The translations under genes were made by a program, and so were the position numbers. 64,000 nt of DNA from Acanthosepion esculentum. Taxonomy: Eukaryota; Mollusca; Cephalopoda; Sepiida; Sepiidae. Where the stretch lies: assembly GCA_964036315.1 (NCBI GenBank), contig OZ038492.1, forward strand, positions 36,607,118 to 36,671,117, given 5' to 3'. Each line of letters starts with the position of its first letter. The first letter of the stretch is position 1. Shown piece by piece: positions 1 through 9,655 of this stretch. Under the pieces are notes generated by a model. The model did no database searches, had not been told where the DNA came from, and saw nothing but the letters and a program-made list of their open reading frames with translations.

Positions 1-232
1 GTCTTGCACTTCTCGCCTGTGGAACTCCCCCCTTTTCCTGTTTCCCTAATAGCTAGAATCTCCAACTATTCAAATGTAATGTCAATCGACGCCTCCAGAT
101 GCCTTTATATATCCCCTATCCTTCTCTTCATCCTTTCCTCTATCACTCGTATTTGCTCTCGCTCCAACTCTCTGTAACCCCTTGCGTGCGTGTTGCTTCC
201 CGCCTTGCTTGGGGTGAAACGCTAAAAAATAA
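1..232 (+). mobile_element. non-LTR retrotransposon 3' end (LINE family A), truncated by window edge
   Basis: The sequence matches the last coding stretch and 3' UTR of LINE family A, as seen at 42361-42690. Shared landmarks are the phrase for a tryptophan-asparagine-serine-leucine-proline-like motif at the start, runs of CTCTCGCTCCAAC, and the terminal CCTTGCTTGGGGTGAAACGCT followed by an A-rich tail near 225. The left part lies outside the window. There is no intact reading frame, so this is a dead copy. Family assignment rests on direct comparison with seven other copies in the window. Confidence 0.75.
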
Positions 233-2270
233 CAATATATATATACATTGTGTGTGTGTGTGTGTGCATGATGCTTGCTCCTTTGGGAGATTGACAATTA
301 AGACTATCCACAGACTTGTGAATTGTCATGACTTATTGAAAAAGAGTGTGGAGTGATTTCTTTTTGCGGTCTTCACGGTCCGGAAGCCATATTTTCCTAC
401 TCTCAAACTGGTTGCCACCATGGTGACAACGAATAATCTACCACGTTATTTAGCCTTAAATTGTGTTGGGGAGAAGAATGCGCTTGTGTGTAAATGAACA
501 TGACAGTCTAACCCAGAATTTGAACGTGGCTCAGCGAAACCAGATGTGTCTGTATACTTTATACAAACCACGCATTCATAACAATAATATTAATGTGAGT
601 AAAGCAAAATTTATAGGTGAAAAAAAAAGAGGAAATAATTTGCTATTATAAATACAGATATGACGATGCCTAATTTAATATTTTTAAACGATTATCAGCA
701 AATTCAAATTAAAATTTTGTACTTGAAATATTCTTTTTCTTATTTTTTTTGACAGACCAGGTCCATATCGACCGAAGATTCTTTTGAGTGCTTTTTAAAA
801 GACAATGAACAGAAGAATCGAATAAAACAAAGAAAAAGAGGAAAAGAAATGCCAAAAAAGATATAATTTAAAAAAGATTAAAATGTCTTCAAGACACATT
901 ATAAAAAGACCTGATAATAAATTAGATTTGCATGTCCAGTAATTAAATGAAGTGCATTGGAAAAATCTGAAAATAAATTCTTTCTTTTCACAAGGGTTAT
1001 GCGCATGTGCAGTTTCACGCATGCGCAGTGTTATGTTTCACTCTGTCATTGCGTGTGGATAATAATTCCAACGCATGCGTACTGACAAACTGGTCACTCA
1101 AAACCTGCTATATGTAAGGAATTACACTTCTAAATTTATAGCAATATATACACTATCTACAAACAAGAAAGAAGAAATTTTTTCGCTGCACCTATGAAGA
1201 ATACAACTTAATAACTTATCAATTTTGTATCTTATTATCCAATCTTTTTAAAATTTAGGATTGCGTATTATTTCAGTTTTTGAAGAAAGGAAAAACTGTG
1301 AATAAAGTTTTGTGATATTTTTCACAGTCATCAATGTCTTAGCTCTTCGGTTTACATATATTATGTATTTTGCATATATTTTGTTAGAAATAAGAGGGCG
1401 TAGATTGCTTTTAGAGAGGATGGAGAAAACTCCTAAAAATGTTTCGTAGGTATTATATTGTTATCAAGAGATATTTGCTGTTGCTTGCTTATTTGGGAGG
1501 CGAAAAACGTTCAGTTTATTAAAAGATATATATTTAAAGAAGAAGGCTATTGTACAAAATGTTACGATTATTCTTATTTAAATTTCTCCTTACGTTTTTA
1601 GGCATAATTTTCTATTCTAATACGCCTTCGGATTTATGTGTTATATTTTTATATTATTGACACACTAGTAGTTAAATTTCCGTATTTGATTTATTTTCAC
1701 ATCTATAAACAGAACACATGCGACAACAGATATTTATTCTTAGAGAACGATGCAGCTTGGGGTGCTTCTCGTACTAACAACGTACATTCTGTGAAACAAC
1801 TTCCTAATTCTATCCACGAGATTTATTGCTATCATTGCAAGCACAAGTTTTCTTTCAGAGAAGTGAATTTGTTAAAAAATATAATTCTCTGTAAAGACAA
1901 GAATAAATGATAATACTGTGTTGTATGAATATAGAGGAGGAGCGAAAAATACCCATGTAGACAGTTACAAATTTTAGCCTGGTCACAAAGTAGATCATTA
2001 CGTTCGAATCGCAATTTTTTAATTTTCTTAACTTAAAATAAAAACATAATAACCTGAAATAGTCGTTTATTTTCTTCAGCATTCAAAGTAGATATCATTA
2101 AATATTTGTTTCCACGCTCCTCAAAACCTCTAATCTGCAGATCAGAGGCCTTTCCGCTGGATGTAGTTTATCGTTATACCCAGGACTAATAATGAGAAAA
2201 CATAATGATCAGCTATATGAGGGAAACATAGGCAATGGTGTTTTAATCTTGCTATGTCTTACGATTATCG
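233..2270. other. no recognisable gene; AT-rich unique-looking DNA
   Basis: Short CA/TA tracts occur at 236-270. At 1001-1080 there are several copies of the GCATGCGC-type palindrome. Frames of 60-90 codons occur but are low complexity and show no known motif. I see no transposon or RNA signal in the rest. Confidence 0.5.
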
Positions 2271-2273
2271 AAG

Positions 2274-2510
2274 TGTTCTAAAAAGAATTGTTGTTGGTTA
2301 ATTTCAATGTTTATTCACAAGATTCTCTTCTTCATTATTTTATATGCAGTATTCCTTTAGGACGTGGGCGACCATGACAATTCACAATAACTTCTACTGC
2401 GTATCTCCAAGTAATAATTGTCTCTATACTATTCCTGTTCTGCCATCATAACCCAGGACTCTTCCATTTTGAGGAGACTTATCATAGCTTACTGGGAAGT
2501 CTACAGGGCT
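2274..2510. repeat. ~240 bp direct repeat, left copy (LTR-like?)
   Basis: This copy begins TGTTCTAAAA and is colinear with 3321-3555 over roughly 240 bp, with about 80% identity by eye. Shared stretches include GAATTGTTGTTGGTTAATTT and GAGGAGACTTAT. The spacing of the copies is 1047 bp. A TG start and direct orientation would suit LTRs, but I see no primer-binding site, polypurine tract or gag-pol frame between them. A segmental duplication or two adjacent copies of one repeat is equally possible. Confidence 0.6.
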
Positions 2511-2536
2511 AACAATAATATATAATTGCACAGATG

Positions 2537-2538
<2 letters not shown>

Positions 2539-2587
<49 letters not shown>

Positions 2588-2697
2588 TGTGTGTGTGTGT
2601 GTTATTTCTTGTTACTAAAAAAATTATATGGAGAAAGCCCGTCGCGAATTTTGAATCCCCCTACTATTATCCGTATTTTATGAATGCAACCCTGTTG

Positions 2698-2756
<59 letters not shown>

Positions 2757-2800
2757 CAACACAATTGTATACATAAAATACGGATTCAAATGAAATGAAA

Positions 2801-2850
<50 letters not shown>
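2539..2850. repeat. three (TA)n arrays with inter-array segments
   Basis: TA arrays run at 2539-2584, 2701-2754 and 2803-2850, with a (GT)n extension after the first and third. The segments between and beyond them are inverted copies of one another (see 2608-2977). Confidence 0.95.
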
Positions 2851-2853
<3 letters not shown>

Positions 2854-2977
2854 TGTGTGTGTGTGTGTGTATGTGTGTGTATTTCAACGCAATTCTCTAC
2901 ATAAAATACGGATTCAAATAGTAGGGGGGTTCATAATTTGGGACGAGCTTTCTTCATAGAATTTTTTTAGTAACAAG
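2608..2977. repeat. TA-centred inverted repeat with ~95 bp arms
   Basis: The left arm (2608-2700) and right arm (2882-2977) are reverse complements over about 95 bp with few differences. Both carry CTTGTTACTAAAAAAATT at the outer end and AAAATACGGAT in the inner half. A third, shorter inverted copy lies at 2754-2796 between TA arrays. The arrangement could fold into a large cruciform. It may be a foldback element, or repeated insertion of one TA-ended element. Confidence 0.75.
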
Positions 2978-3133
2978 ACACTTTTTTATGGAAAAATCTA
3001 TTACAGACGGAAAGCTATTGTGGGATAACTCCATATTGACTGCGATTCCAATTCGATTAACGCCGCTCGGTACAGTGCCAGCTAACGACATCAAAATTAC
3101 AAATCCTTTTTCGTTGTTCCGAGATATAATATG

Positions 3134-3172
3134 GAGAACGCGGGACTCTTCTCCTATGAGGAGACTTACTAG
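3134..3172. repeat. third partial copy of the 2274/3321 repeat
   Basis: The segment around ACGCGGGACTCTTCTCC and GAGGAGACTTACT matches 2451-2491 and 3506-3543. It gives three related copies inside 1.3 kb. Confidence 0.5.
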
Positions 3173-3320
3173 TTCTCGAAGTATTACGCTACTTAATTAA
3201 TCCAACGATATGGCACAGTTTCTATCTCACAAGCACTAGCATATCCACATACTTTAGAATGAGACGACGAAGCAAAATATTTTCCCGAAAAAAAAAAAAC
3301 AAGTTTTTAAACAATCAACG

Positions 3321-3555
3321 TGTTCTAAAAGAGAATTGTTGTTGGTTAATTTCAATGCTTATTCACAGAATTCTCTTCTTTATTTTTTATGTGCAGTTTT
3401 CCTTTATGACGTAGGCATTCATGACTAACCACAATACCGTCTAATGTGTGTCTCCAAGTAATACTTTGCCCCATACTATCCTATCTAGTACCTATTCTGC
3501 CATCTTAACGCGGGACTCTTTCACTTTGAGGAGACTTATTTGCCTATGGGGAAAC
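3321..3555. repeat. ~240 bp direct repeat, right copy (LTR-like?)
   Basis: Partner of 2274-2510 and colinear with it, also beginning TGTTCTAAAA. A (CTGT)/(CTCT) pyrimidine tract follows it at 3580-3655. Confidence 0.6.
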
Positions 3556-3579
3556 CGGTTACTTAATTTCAACTCAAGC

Positions 3580-3655
3580 CTCTCTCGCTGTCTCTGTCGC
3601 TCTGTCTCTGTCTCTCTCTGTCTCTATCTGTCTGTCTGTCTGTCTGTCTCTCTCT
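3580..3655. repeat. pyrimidine-rich CTCT/GTCT tract
   Basis: Interrupted (CTGTCTCT)n sequence ending in four consecutive CTGT units. Simple repeat. Confidence 0.85.
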
Positions 3656-4254
3656 CAGAAACGCACACATATATATTAGAGTTAAGTACATAATCGTTAA
3701 TTTTAATTTTTTTCTGAGTTGTCAGTCTGTTCGTGCATGTACATTTAGGTTACTCGCTTTTTTCCTCTGCGCAATAAATCTTACTGTTTAGTGGGTACCA
3801 GCATTCGAATTGCTGTCCCTGTTTTCTGTATTAATAGTGAAATTAATAACGACTTGCCTAGATTGAGAAGTCCTACTAAAGAGAAAATAAGCCTCCAACT
3901 TGAATCGAAACTATATCCCCCCTTTTTTTTTTTAGTCAAACCATGTCGCGTTTCCAGTTTGATTTCCGTGACCGAGCTGGTCAGATCTGCCTTCGTCGGT
4001 GAAATCAGTCGGCTTCATTGTGAGAGAGTGGTTTAGGTATGATTGCTGCGAAAAATCACGTAGGCTTATTTCTGATTGGCCAGAAAAGATGTTATTTTTG
4101 GACGGTATTCCGGGCGTGGGTACCGGGAACAAACAGGATGAAATTAAGCTCTGTTTTCGTCTTATGAGCTGTGGATGCCAAAATGACCACCTCCGTCTGA
4201 GTGAAATAATTGAATTTTAGTTCGAGTAAAGCTGCTTCTTGGCTTCGGTATGAT

Positions 4255-4485
4255 CCGTAAGCTCTCTTTCTTCAATACCTGTCCAAGGCATTTCTATTTT
4301 CTCTTTCTGATCTTCATGTTAGTGTTCTGTTAATTTTCATTTTCTTTAAAACCTCCACCTTGCACACAATTTTACGTCTATGGCATTTCCAGTACCATTC
4401 TTTAGGACCACATGACTGTTTCCACAGACGTTCTCTTTATCTGTGAAGAAATTATGCAGCATACACTGTCATATAGGTGAACCGA
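4255..4485 (-). mobile_element. non-LTR retrotransposon ORF2 C-terminal fragment (LINE family B)
   Basis: Read on the minus strand, the region translates in broken frames to the signature that follows reverse transcriptase in LINE family B: a YDSVC-like start, then residues corresponding to a W-(F/S)-Y-R-R-M-L-R-I-like block and a K-(C/F)-L-G-(Q/H) block. The plus-strand fragment at 5405-5755 is a better preserved relative. Stops and frameshifts make it dead. Confidence 0.5.
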
Positions 4486-4624
4486 TGTTACATTGCAGTT
4501 TGTCATTCTTTTCTTTTGTTTGTAACAAAATCTTTCCGTTACTCAAGTCTTTGCTTGGGTTTTGGAAGGCATGTATTTCTATTGCAATGTGACTTCGTAT
4601 TCCTTTTTTATATGTGCCTCCGTC

Positions 4625-5045
4625 TAGTGAAACGTTGCCGATTGGTTAGAACGTTCGCTTTCTGAACATGACACCCGGGTTCGAATCTCACCATAACCGA
4701 TTTGTCAGGAAGGTGACCATGATGTTCTTAGTCTAGGGGAGGCAATCCCTTCGTGCGGCACCTTTGGAAAGTGCTTTAAAACCATATAACTGTTTGACTT
4801 AAGCCTTGTGAGCGAAATTGGTTAGACGGAACTCGTTGAGGGAGACGTCGATGGTTGTACTAGTTCAGACTGTTAACACGCAAGATAACGCGTTCTCTCC
4901 CAGAAACTGTAAGTAAAGTCCGATCAGCATAGTGGGAGTATATTCCACAGGTGGGCTCTGTGGGTGTTGACCAAACACAAGTGTTTGTAATATGGATTGT
5001 CTAGCCGCCTTAGTAGACTGTCATCTATTATTATTATTACTACTG
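4625..5045 (+). mobile_element. tRNA-derived SINE with (ATT)n tail
   Basis: The head has an A-box-like GATTGGTTAGAACG near 4639 and a good B box, GGGTTCGAATC, at 4678-4688. These are the internal RNA polymerase III promoter elements of tRNA-derived SINEs. About 330 bp of tRNA-unrelated body follow, ending in an (ATT)n tail at about 5022-5045. The length, near 420 bp, is long for a SINE. It differs from the tRNA-Arg SINEs elsewhere in the window. No second full copy is present here, so the 3' boundary is inferred from the tail. Confidence 0.6.
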
Positions 5046-5265
5046 AAACACTTACCAATCAGTTGCATTTCTGTACTCGATTTATTTTGATGGCGACAGT
5101 TTGCGTCTCACGTCTTGGCTTCTTTCTCGTGCTAATGGCGGTAAATTCTGTTGTGGGCTGTTAAAAGGTTGCGTATGGTAATAACAGGTTCTGGACTCGT
5201 AGTAAATGTTAAATAAATCATCTTTGTCTTAATCCTTTCCTTCCACCTTCGTAAAACTGCGTGGA

Positions 5266-5350
5266 TGTGCGCCTAGCGTAGAGGATATCCTAAAGCGGAA
5301 TTAGTGAGTCGAGTTCAAATTCCAGGTGAATCCGCTGCGTTCGCCATTCA
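5266..5350 (+). mobile_element. diverged tRNA-like SINE head fragment
   Basis: A B-box-like GAGTTCAAATTCCAGGTGAATCC lies where the tRNA-Arg SINE family has GAGTTCGAATTCCAGTCGAATCC. The upstream half is degenerate. It is probably a short relic of the tRNA-Arg SINE. Confidence 0.4.
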
Positions 5351-5404
5351 CCAAAAATAATCCCCGAATACAGCTATTCTCCCTCGCATAGGTGTTAATA
5401 ACAG

Positions 5405-5755
5405 GGCGGACTCGGCTTTGTAATTTTGTTTGTAAGATGAAGAAGAGAGTCAGGGCGACGGAGATGTGGTTCTACAGAAGGATGCTAACGATATCATGGC
5501 CCTAGCGAGTGAGCAGGGATGAGGTCTTAGAGAAGATGCAAACAAAGAGGAGACTTATACTTAACACCAGAAAGAGGCAGCTGAAGTTTCTGGGGAACAT
5601 AATGAGGAAGGAGGGCCTGGAGAATCTGATACTCACGGGTCGAATAGAGGGAAAACAACGCATGGTACACCAAGCGGCCTTAATCAAGAGGATAGAACAT
5701 GGTCTGTAGGATGTGGCAGAGGGAAGGAATTTGTTAGGAGATGCAAGATGCAAGG
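5405..5755 (+). mobile_element. non-LTR retrotransposon ORF2 C-terminal fragment (LINE family B)
   Basis: Translation gives an EMWFYRRML block, then RVSRDEVLEKM, then RQLKFLGNIMRKEGLENL and LTGRIEGKQR. This is the characteristic region downstream of the reverse transcriptase in many animal 'endonuclease-reverse transcriptase' LINEs. The uninterrupted part is 5509-5709; stops lie at both sides. Only the C-terminal part remains, so it cannot be active. The exact clade (RTE or L1-like) cannot be fixed from this fragment. Confidence 0.7.
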
Positions 5756-5888
5756 TTCGTTTTCAAGTTTTTTAAATTCTCAGATACTTGGGTTTTGATT
5801 GTTCATTGCAGCTTATGTAACAGTGTTTCCCCTATAGAGGTGTGTTTGGTCGATATGAACCTTTTAAAACTTGTTATTTTACATTCAA

Positions 5889-6095
5889 CACCATCACCTG
5901 ATAAGGCACCAGATGTGTTCAAACAAAGTGGCTATTTTTGTAGTGATTTTATAACATATTTATGCTATAATATTTCGAATAAATTATATATATATATGTG
6001 TGTGTAAATTATAAATTATATATATATATATATATTAAAAAGCCCAAAGAACCAAACTATCTCCCTAGGTTTCACCTAACGGATCATCAGGACAA
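5889..6095. mobile_element. retroelement termini with CTGATNA...AAAC motif and (TA)n
   Basis: On plus, 5889-5935 reads CTGATAAGG, a stem-like stretch, then TTCAAAC, and short TA runs follow at 5985 and 6018. On minus, 6060-6090 reads CTGATGATCC, a loop, then GGTGAAAC, with (TA)n immediately beyond. These are two different element ends that converge on TA repeats. The motif resembles a hammerhead core but the helices are incomplete here. Confidence 0.4.
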
Positions 6096-6350
6096 TTCTG
6101 TCTCTTACTTTTAACTTTTGTCTACTTAGTGTATTGAGCACTTTTACATTCAACTTAGTTACTCTGCCAGTGTTATTTTTCTTTTGGCTACACATTGCGG
6201 TGCTGGTTAATTTTTTCAAGCATTACAAATGTTTTCAGTCTTTTCTTTTTTTTATTGATTTTTTTCCACCAAATATCAGTTTCTCTAATATTTTTATTTG
6301 GAAATTGTATTTTCTGTGTTTTTTCACACCACCAGAGTTATAGTTTTAAA

Positions 6351-6354
<4 letters not shown>

Positions 6355-6406
<52 letters not shown>

Positions 6407-6446
6407 AGAAATATAGTCATAAAGTGTGGTATATTTATGGGATATA

Positions 6447-6530
<84 letters not shown>

Positions 6531-6669
6531 ATTTTTGTATAAAAGAATTGGTAGAGGTATATTCGTTACTGACAACACGTGACTGGCACACACACACACA
6601 CATAAAAACCCACACACATGCACACACACACACACACACGCATACACACATGAACACACGTACACACAT

Positions 6670-6731
<62 letters not shown>
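6355..6731. repeat. (TA)n / (GT)n / (CA)n cluster
   Basis: TA arrays lie at 6355-6404, 6448-6506 and 6685-6731, with GT and CA blocks at 6507-6530 and 6590-6685. Segment 6404-6447 is a copy of the repeat end also seen at 45393-45440 (ATATAGTC-TAAAGTGTG- TATATTTATGGGAT). Confidence 0.95.
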
Positions 6732-6732
<1 letters not shown>

Positions 6733-6734
6733 TT

Positions 6735-7380
6735 AAAGTTCAAATATAGATCGGAATATGATAGGATGATAAAATAAACAACAAAAAGGAAACATATCTC
6801 AATCTAACATGTTTCACTTTTATAAAGCTTCGTCAGATTTTGAGAGAAGACATAGAACGAGAGAAACTTTGGTATTTTCGATTTTGTTTGGGTCAGTTCT
6901 CATTGGTTAAACACTTGTCATGTGCATTAAAACCGTGGATAATTCTGTTTGCGAAGAAAAAAATCCTGTGACCCGTTTTATCTGTTAGACCTAGTTTGAT
7001 GTTTAAATTGATGTACCCTGCACATGAGCCCAAAGAAGACATGTTGAAATTTAAAATACTGAAATTATTTTTTAAACATGTCGTTGCGTTTATAGTCCAG
7101 CCAGTTACAATTATTTTTTTTGTTTTGGTTTTTATCACTTTGTTATTATGTATCCCATATTGGGATGATAGAAGATCTGCCAAGAAACGTGAAATGTTGT
7201 AAGTAACAGGACGCAAATTTACAAAGGAGTTGATTGAAATAAAAGTGTAGTTTTGAAATTCATTAGGAGTTACTTTGTTTTCGAAACAAAAATCTCGCGA
7301 CTGAATAAGCGGACACGTTGGAAGAAAAGTTAGAAAATAATCGGGTGGTTGAAAAAATATCAAAATTTAAATTTTTATTT
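6735..7380 (-). mobile_element. probable Penelope-like element remnant
   Basis: The minus strand holds a 156-codon open frame (7363-6893) containing LRPVTYNISRFLADLLSS. This resembles the P-T-Y-x-(L/I)-(A/S)-(K/R)-(F/Y)-L motif near the start of Penelope-like reverse transcriptases. Downstream on the same strand, at 6842-6812, is CTGACGAAGCTT, a short loop, then AGTGAAACATG. That is a hammerhead-like motif of the sort reported near Penelope-like elements. The element then runs into (TA)n at 6731. No catalytic YxDD block is visible. The assignment is inference from one motif plus context. Confidence 0.4.
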
Positions 7381-7459
7381 TAAACGCGAGAGTAATTTGC
7401 TTTAAAGTTGAAAATAGAAAAATTTCGAAAAACCCCCGTTTTTTAAAAATCGGATTCCA

Positions 7460-7473
7460 CCATCACACACACA

Positions 7474-7513
<40 letters not shown>

Positions 7514-7518
7514 GACAG

Positions 7519-7594
<76 letters not shown>
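7460..7594. repeat. (CA)n then (TA)n array
   Basis: CA-rich 7460-7538 with ACAG interruptions, then pure TA at 7539-7594. Confidence 0.95.
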
Positions 7595-7599
<5 letters not shown>

Positions 7600-7739
7600 T
7601 AGGTAACTATACTCGTGTCGAAAAACCTTCGAACTCTTGATTTAACAATAGCCAAATCAATCACGAAGGAAAAAAAGGTTTTAAAAAAAGAAAGAGCCAG
7701 GAACATGAAAGTCTGTCGAAAATAATCGCACAGATACAG

Positions 7740-7884
7740 GTTCAAGGCCCAAAGAAAAAACCCCGATACGCGTAAACAACTAACTAAAGAGCTCAATACA
7801 AGCGTAGAGCAAACCTAGTCAAACCTAATGAGCCAGACACACCTACCGAGGTTTCACTTAGGTAGATCGTCAGGTTATAGGTTT

Positions 7885-7960
<76 letters not shown>
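7740..7960 (-). mobile_element. retroelement terminus with hammerhead-like motif, plus (TA)n
   Basis: On minus, 7875-7845 reads CTGACGATCTACCTAAG followed by TGAAACC. The flanking text (an 'AGCTCAATAC' landmark near 7790) recurs at 9440-9470 and 25360-25375, so this is a dispersed family. A pure TA array covers 7888-7960. Helix II is weak, so the motif is probably not catalytic in this copy. Confidence 0.4.
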
Positions 7961-7962
<2 letters not shown>

Positions 7963-8325
7963 TCGACTCTGAGGGTCAATCAGATCAGTTCTTAGGAAAC
8001 CAGCACATGAGATTTGATTATAGATTGTGGAGAAGCATCCACACATTTTGAAGGGCTGAATACAGAGTCCTGGTGCACTACGTGCCACAAGGTACCGAAA
8101 CGACCCTCCGCAGGGTTTGAATTCAGCGTTTTCCATCTACTAGATCAGTCACCATCCCAAAACACAGTCTCTTCTGCCATTTCCCCATAGCTGGAGGGAG
8201 AAGAAGAGGATTCATACCCTTCCAAAGGGTATTTAGCAAGTAAGTGAATGCAATGGATTTGCCTGGAATTTGAACTCGGCTCTCCAATTACTCAGACTCA
8301 GTCCAACCCGCTATCCATTACGCCT
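7961..8325 (-). mobile_element. tRNA-Arg-like SINE (OR type), long-tail subfamily
   Basis: On minus, the head near 8325-8240 carries TAATGGATAGCGGG (A-box region) and a GAGTTCAAATTCCAG B box. The shared body (TTCACTTAC, AGCTATGG, TCTTCTTCTCC) follows. Then comes the long subfamily tail with CTGCGGAGGGTCGTTTCGG, a TACGTG block and CCACACATTTT-like text. It matches 10899-11255 and 32776-33172. The element inserted between two TA arrays. Confidence 0.75.
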
Positions 8326-8333
8326 CGAAATAA

Positions 8334-8337
<4 letters not shown>

Positions 8338-8407
<70 letters not shown>

Positions 8408-8420
8408 CTGTTAGTGTGTG
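8338..8420. repeat. (TA)n(GT)n array
   Basis: Pure TA at 8338-8393, then GT-rich sequence to about 8427. Confidence 0.95.
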
Positions 8421-8433
8421 TGTGTCGGGGTGT

Positions 8434-8991
8434 GTTTCATTGAATGATATAGACGTATTGTGTCTATTGTTATACTGATTTCCATTTCTCTAATCAGTTT
8501 CTTGATGTTAAGATGAAATTCGTCAAGGAAGGCGACGTTGTTTTTCCTACCCAAGTACTTTCGATCTCATCCAAGATCATCTCAGGGGTAAATTGCAAAG
8601 GCAAGCTTATTGTAACTCTGATAAATTCTGCATTTTTTTCTGATTGCGATTTAAAAAAAAAAACACCCCTGAACGCGGTCTCCGTTTCCTCAATCCGAGA
8701 TATTTTAAAATTATTAATTGTAGGTTCGGAGTTTTATGTTGCTTTTTTTTTTGTTTTTTTTAACAAACGTTTCAATATAAAGAAGCTACCCAGAAAGTTG
8801 CAACATGCAAAATGCGATTAGGTATTTGTAATATGCACTTTAAAACATTGCTGCAACTACTTGGTTAATAAAAAGAGTCACGACGCCTCCCATGATGAAT
8901 TCCATCTCAACATCAACAAACTGATTAGAGAACTGGAAAGGATCAGTGTAAAAATAAATAGACATACTATGTCTATATTATTCAATGAAAC
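8434..8991. repeat. ~110 bp inverted repeat enclosing an unknown 330 bp core
   Basis: Arms 8434-8541 and 8879-8991 are reverse complements, with landmarks TTTCATTGAAT, CTAATCAGTTT and TTGATGTT. The right arm read on plus codes for a frame with INKLIRELERISVKINRH and then FNETCLNEDMLP, followed directly by (TA)n. FNExCLKExLLPKY-like ends recur at 15824-15855 and 38179-38225, so this is one element family in two orientations. A 102-codon frame in the core (8513-8821) is not recognisable. Confidence 0.65.
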
Positions 8992-9013
8992 ATGTTTGAA
9001 TGAAGATATGCTG

Positions 9014-9015
<2 letters not shown>

Positions 9016-9083
<68 letters not shown>
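9016..9083. repeat. (TA)n array
   Basis: Pure TA, directly following the conserved coding end CTGCC. Confidence 0.97.
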
Positions 9084-9086
<3 letters not shown>

Positions 9087-9324
9087 AGTACACGGTTCTC
9101 GGTTGGTATAATCCAGGCAAGTCCTATTAACACAACATAGAATTTGAAATAGGGGAAAACTGACATAGAAGTGCGCTCAATGTTTATTTTCATTAACCAC
9201 AGAAAATTGTCTTTACAATTGGAATTTAGACACCTTTAGTTAATGAACATTTTCACCTACGAATTTTAATTTATAAAATTCGCAGGATTTTTCAGGCTGT
9301 TTATCAGTCTGTAGGGGAATATAC

Positions 9325-9329
<5 letters not shown>

Positions 9330-9395
<66 letters not shown>

Positions 9396-9585
9396 TACGA
9401 AAAACTAGGTAATCCATATGTGTAGACCCAAGGAGGATAAAATCCAGAGAGCTCAATGTAAATCAGAGCTAATAATTTATTTTTTCGTTTCAACCTTTGG
9501 AAGTAAAGTCTGATGATCCGCGGTCCTTTAAAGGGGCTGTGGTGAAATAATTTTTTACATGGAACCTGGTCTGTTTTTATTTTTA

Positions 9586-9652
<67 letters not shown>
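9330..9652. repeat. two (TA)n arrays flanking a hammerhead-like element end
   Basis: TA arrays lie at 9330-9392 and 9590-9652. Between them, 9509-9548 on plus reads CTGATGA, then CCGCGGTCC, a loop, GGGGCTGTGG and GAAAT. The two halves pair as a 9 bp helix with G-U pairs. This is a strong helix II with both core boxes, although the last conserved base is U instead of C. Confidence 0.6.

Positions 9653-9655
<3 letters not shown>

Noticed and set aside
4625..4700. Functional tRNA genes (here and at other tRNA-like heads)
   Set aside because: None forms a complete cloverleaf with an intact acceptor stem, and each continues into a SINE body.
6346..6743. Long open frames of alternating Tyr-Ile, Cys-Val and His-Thr (here and at 11206-11575, 40322-40831, 45911-46923)
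   Set aside because: They are translations of (TA)n, (GT)n and (CA)n repeats, open in several frames at once, and are not genes.
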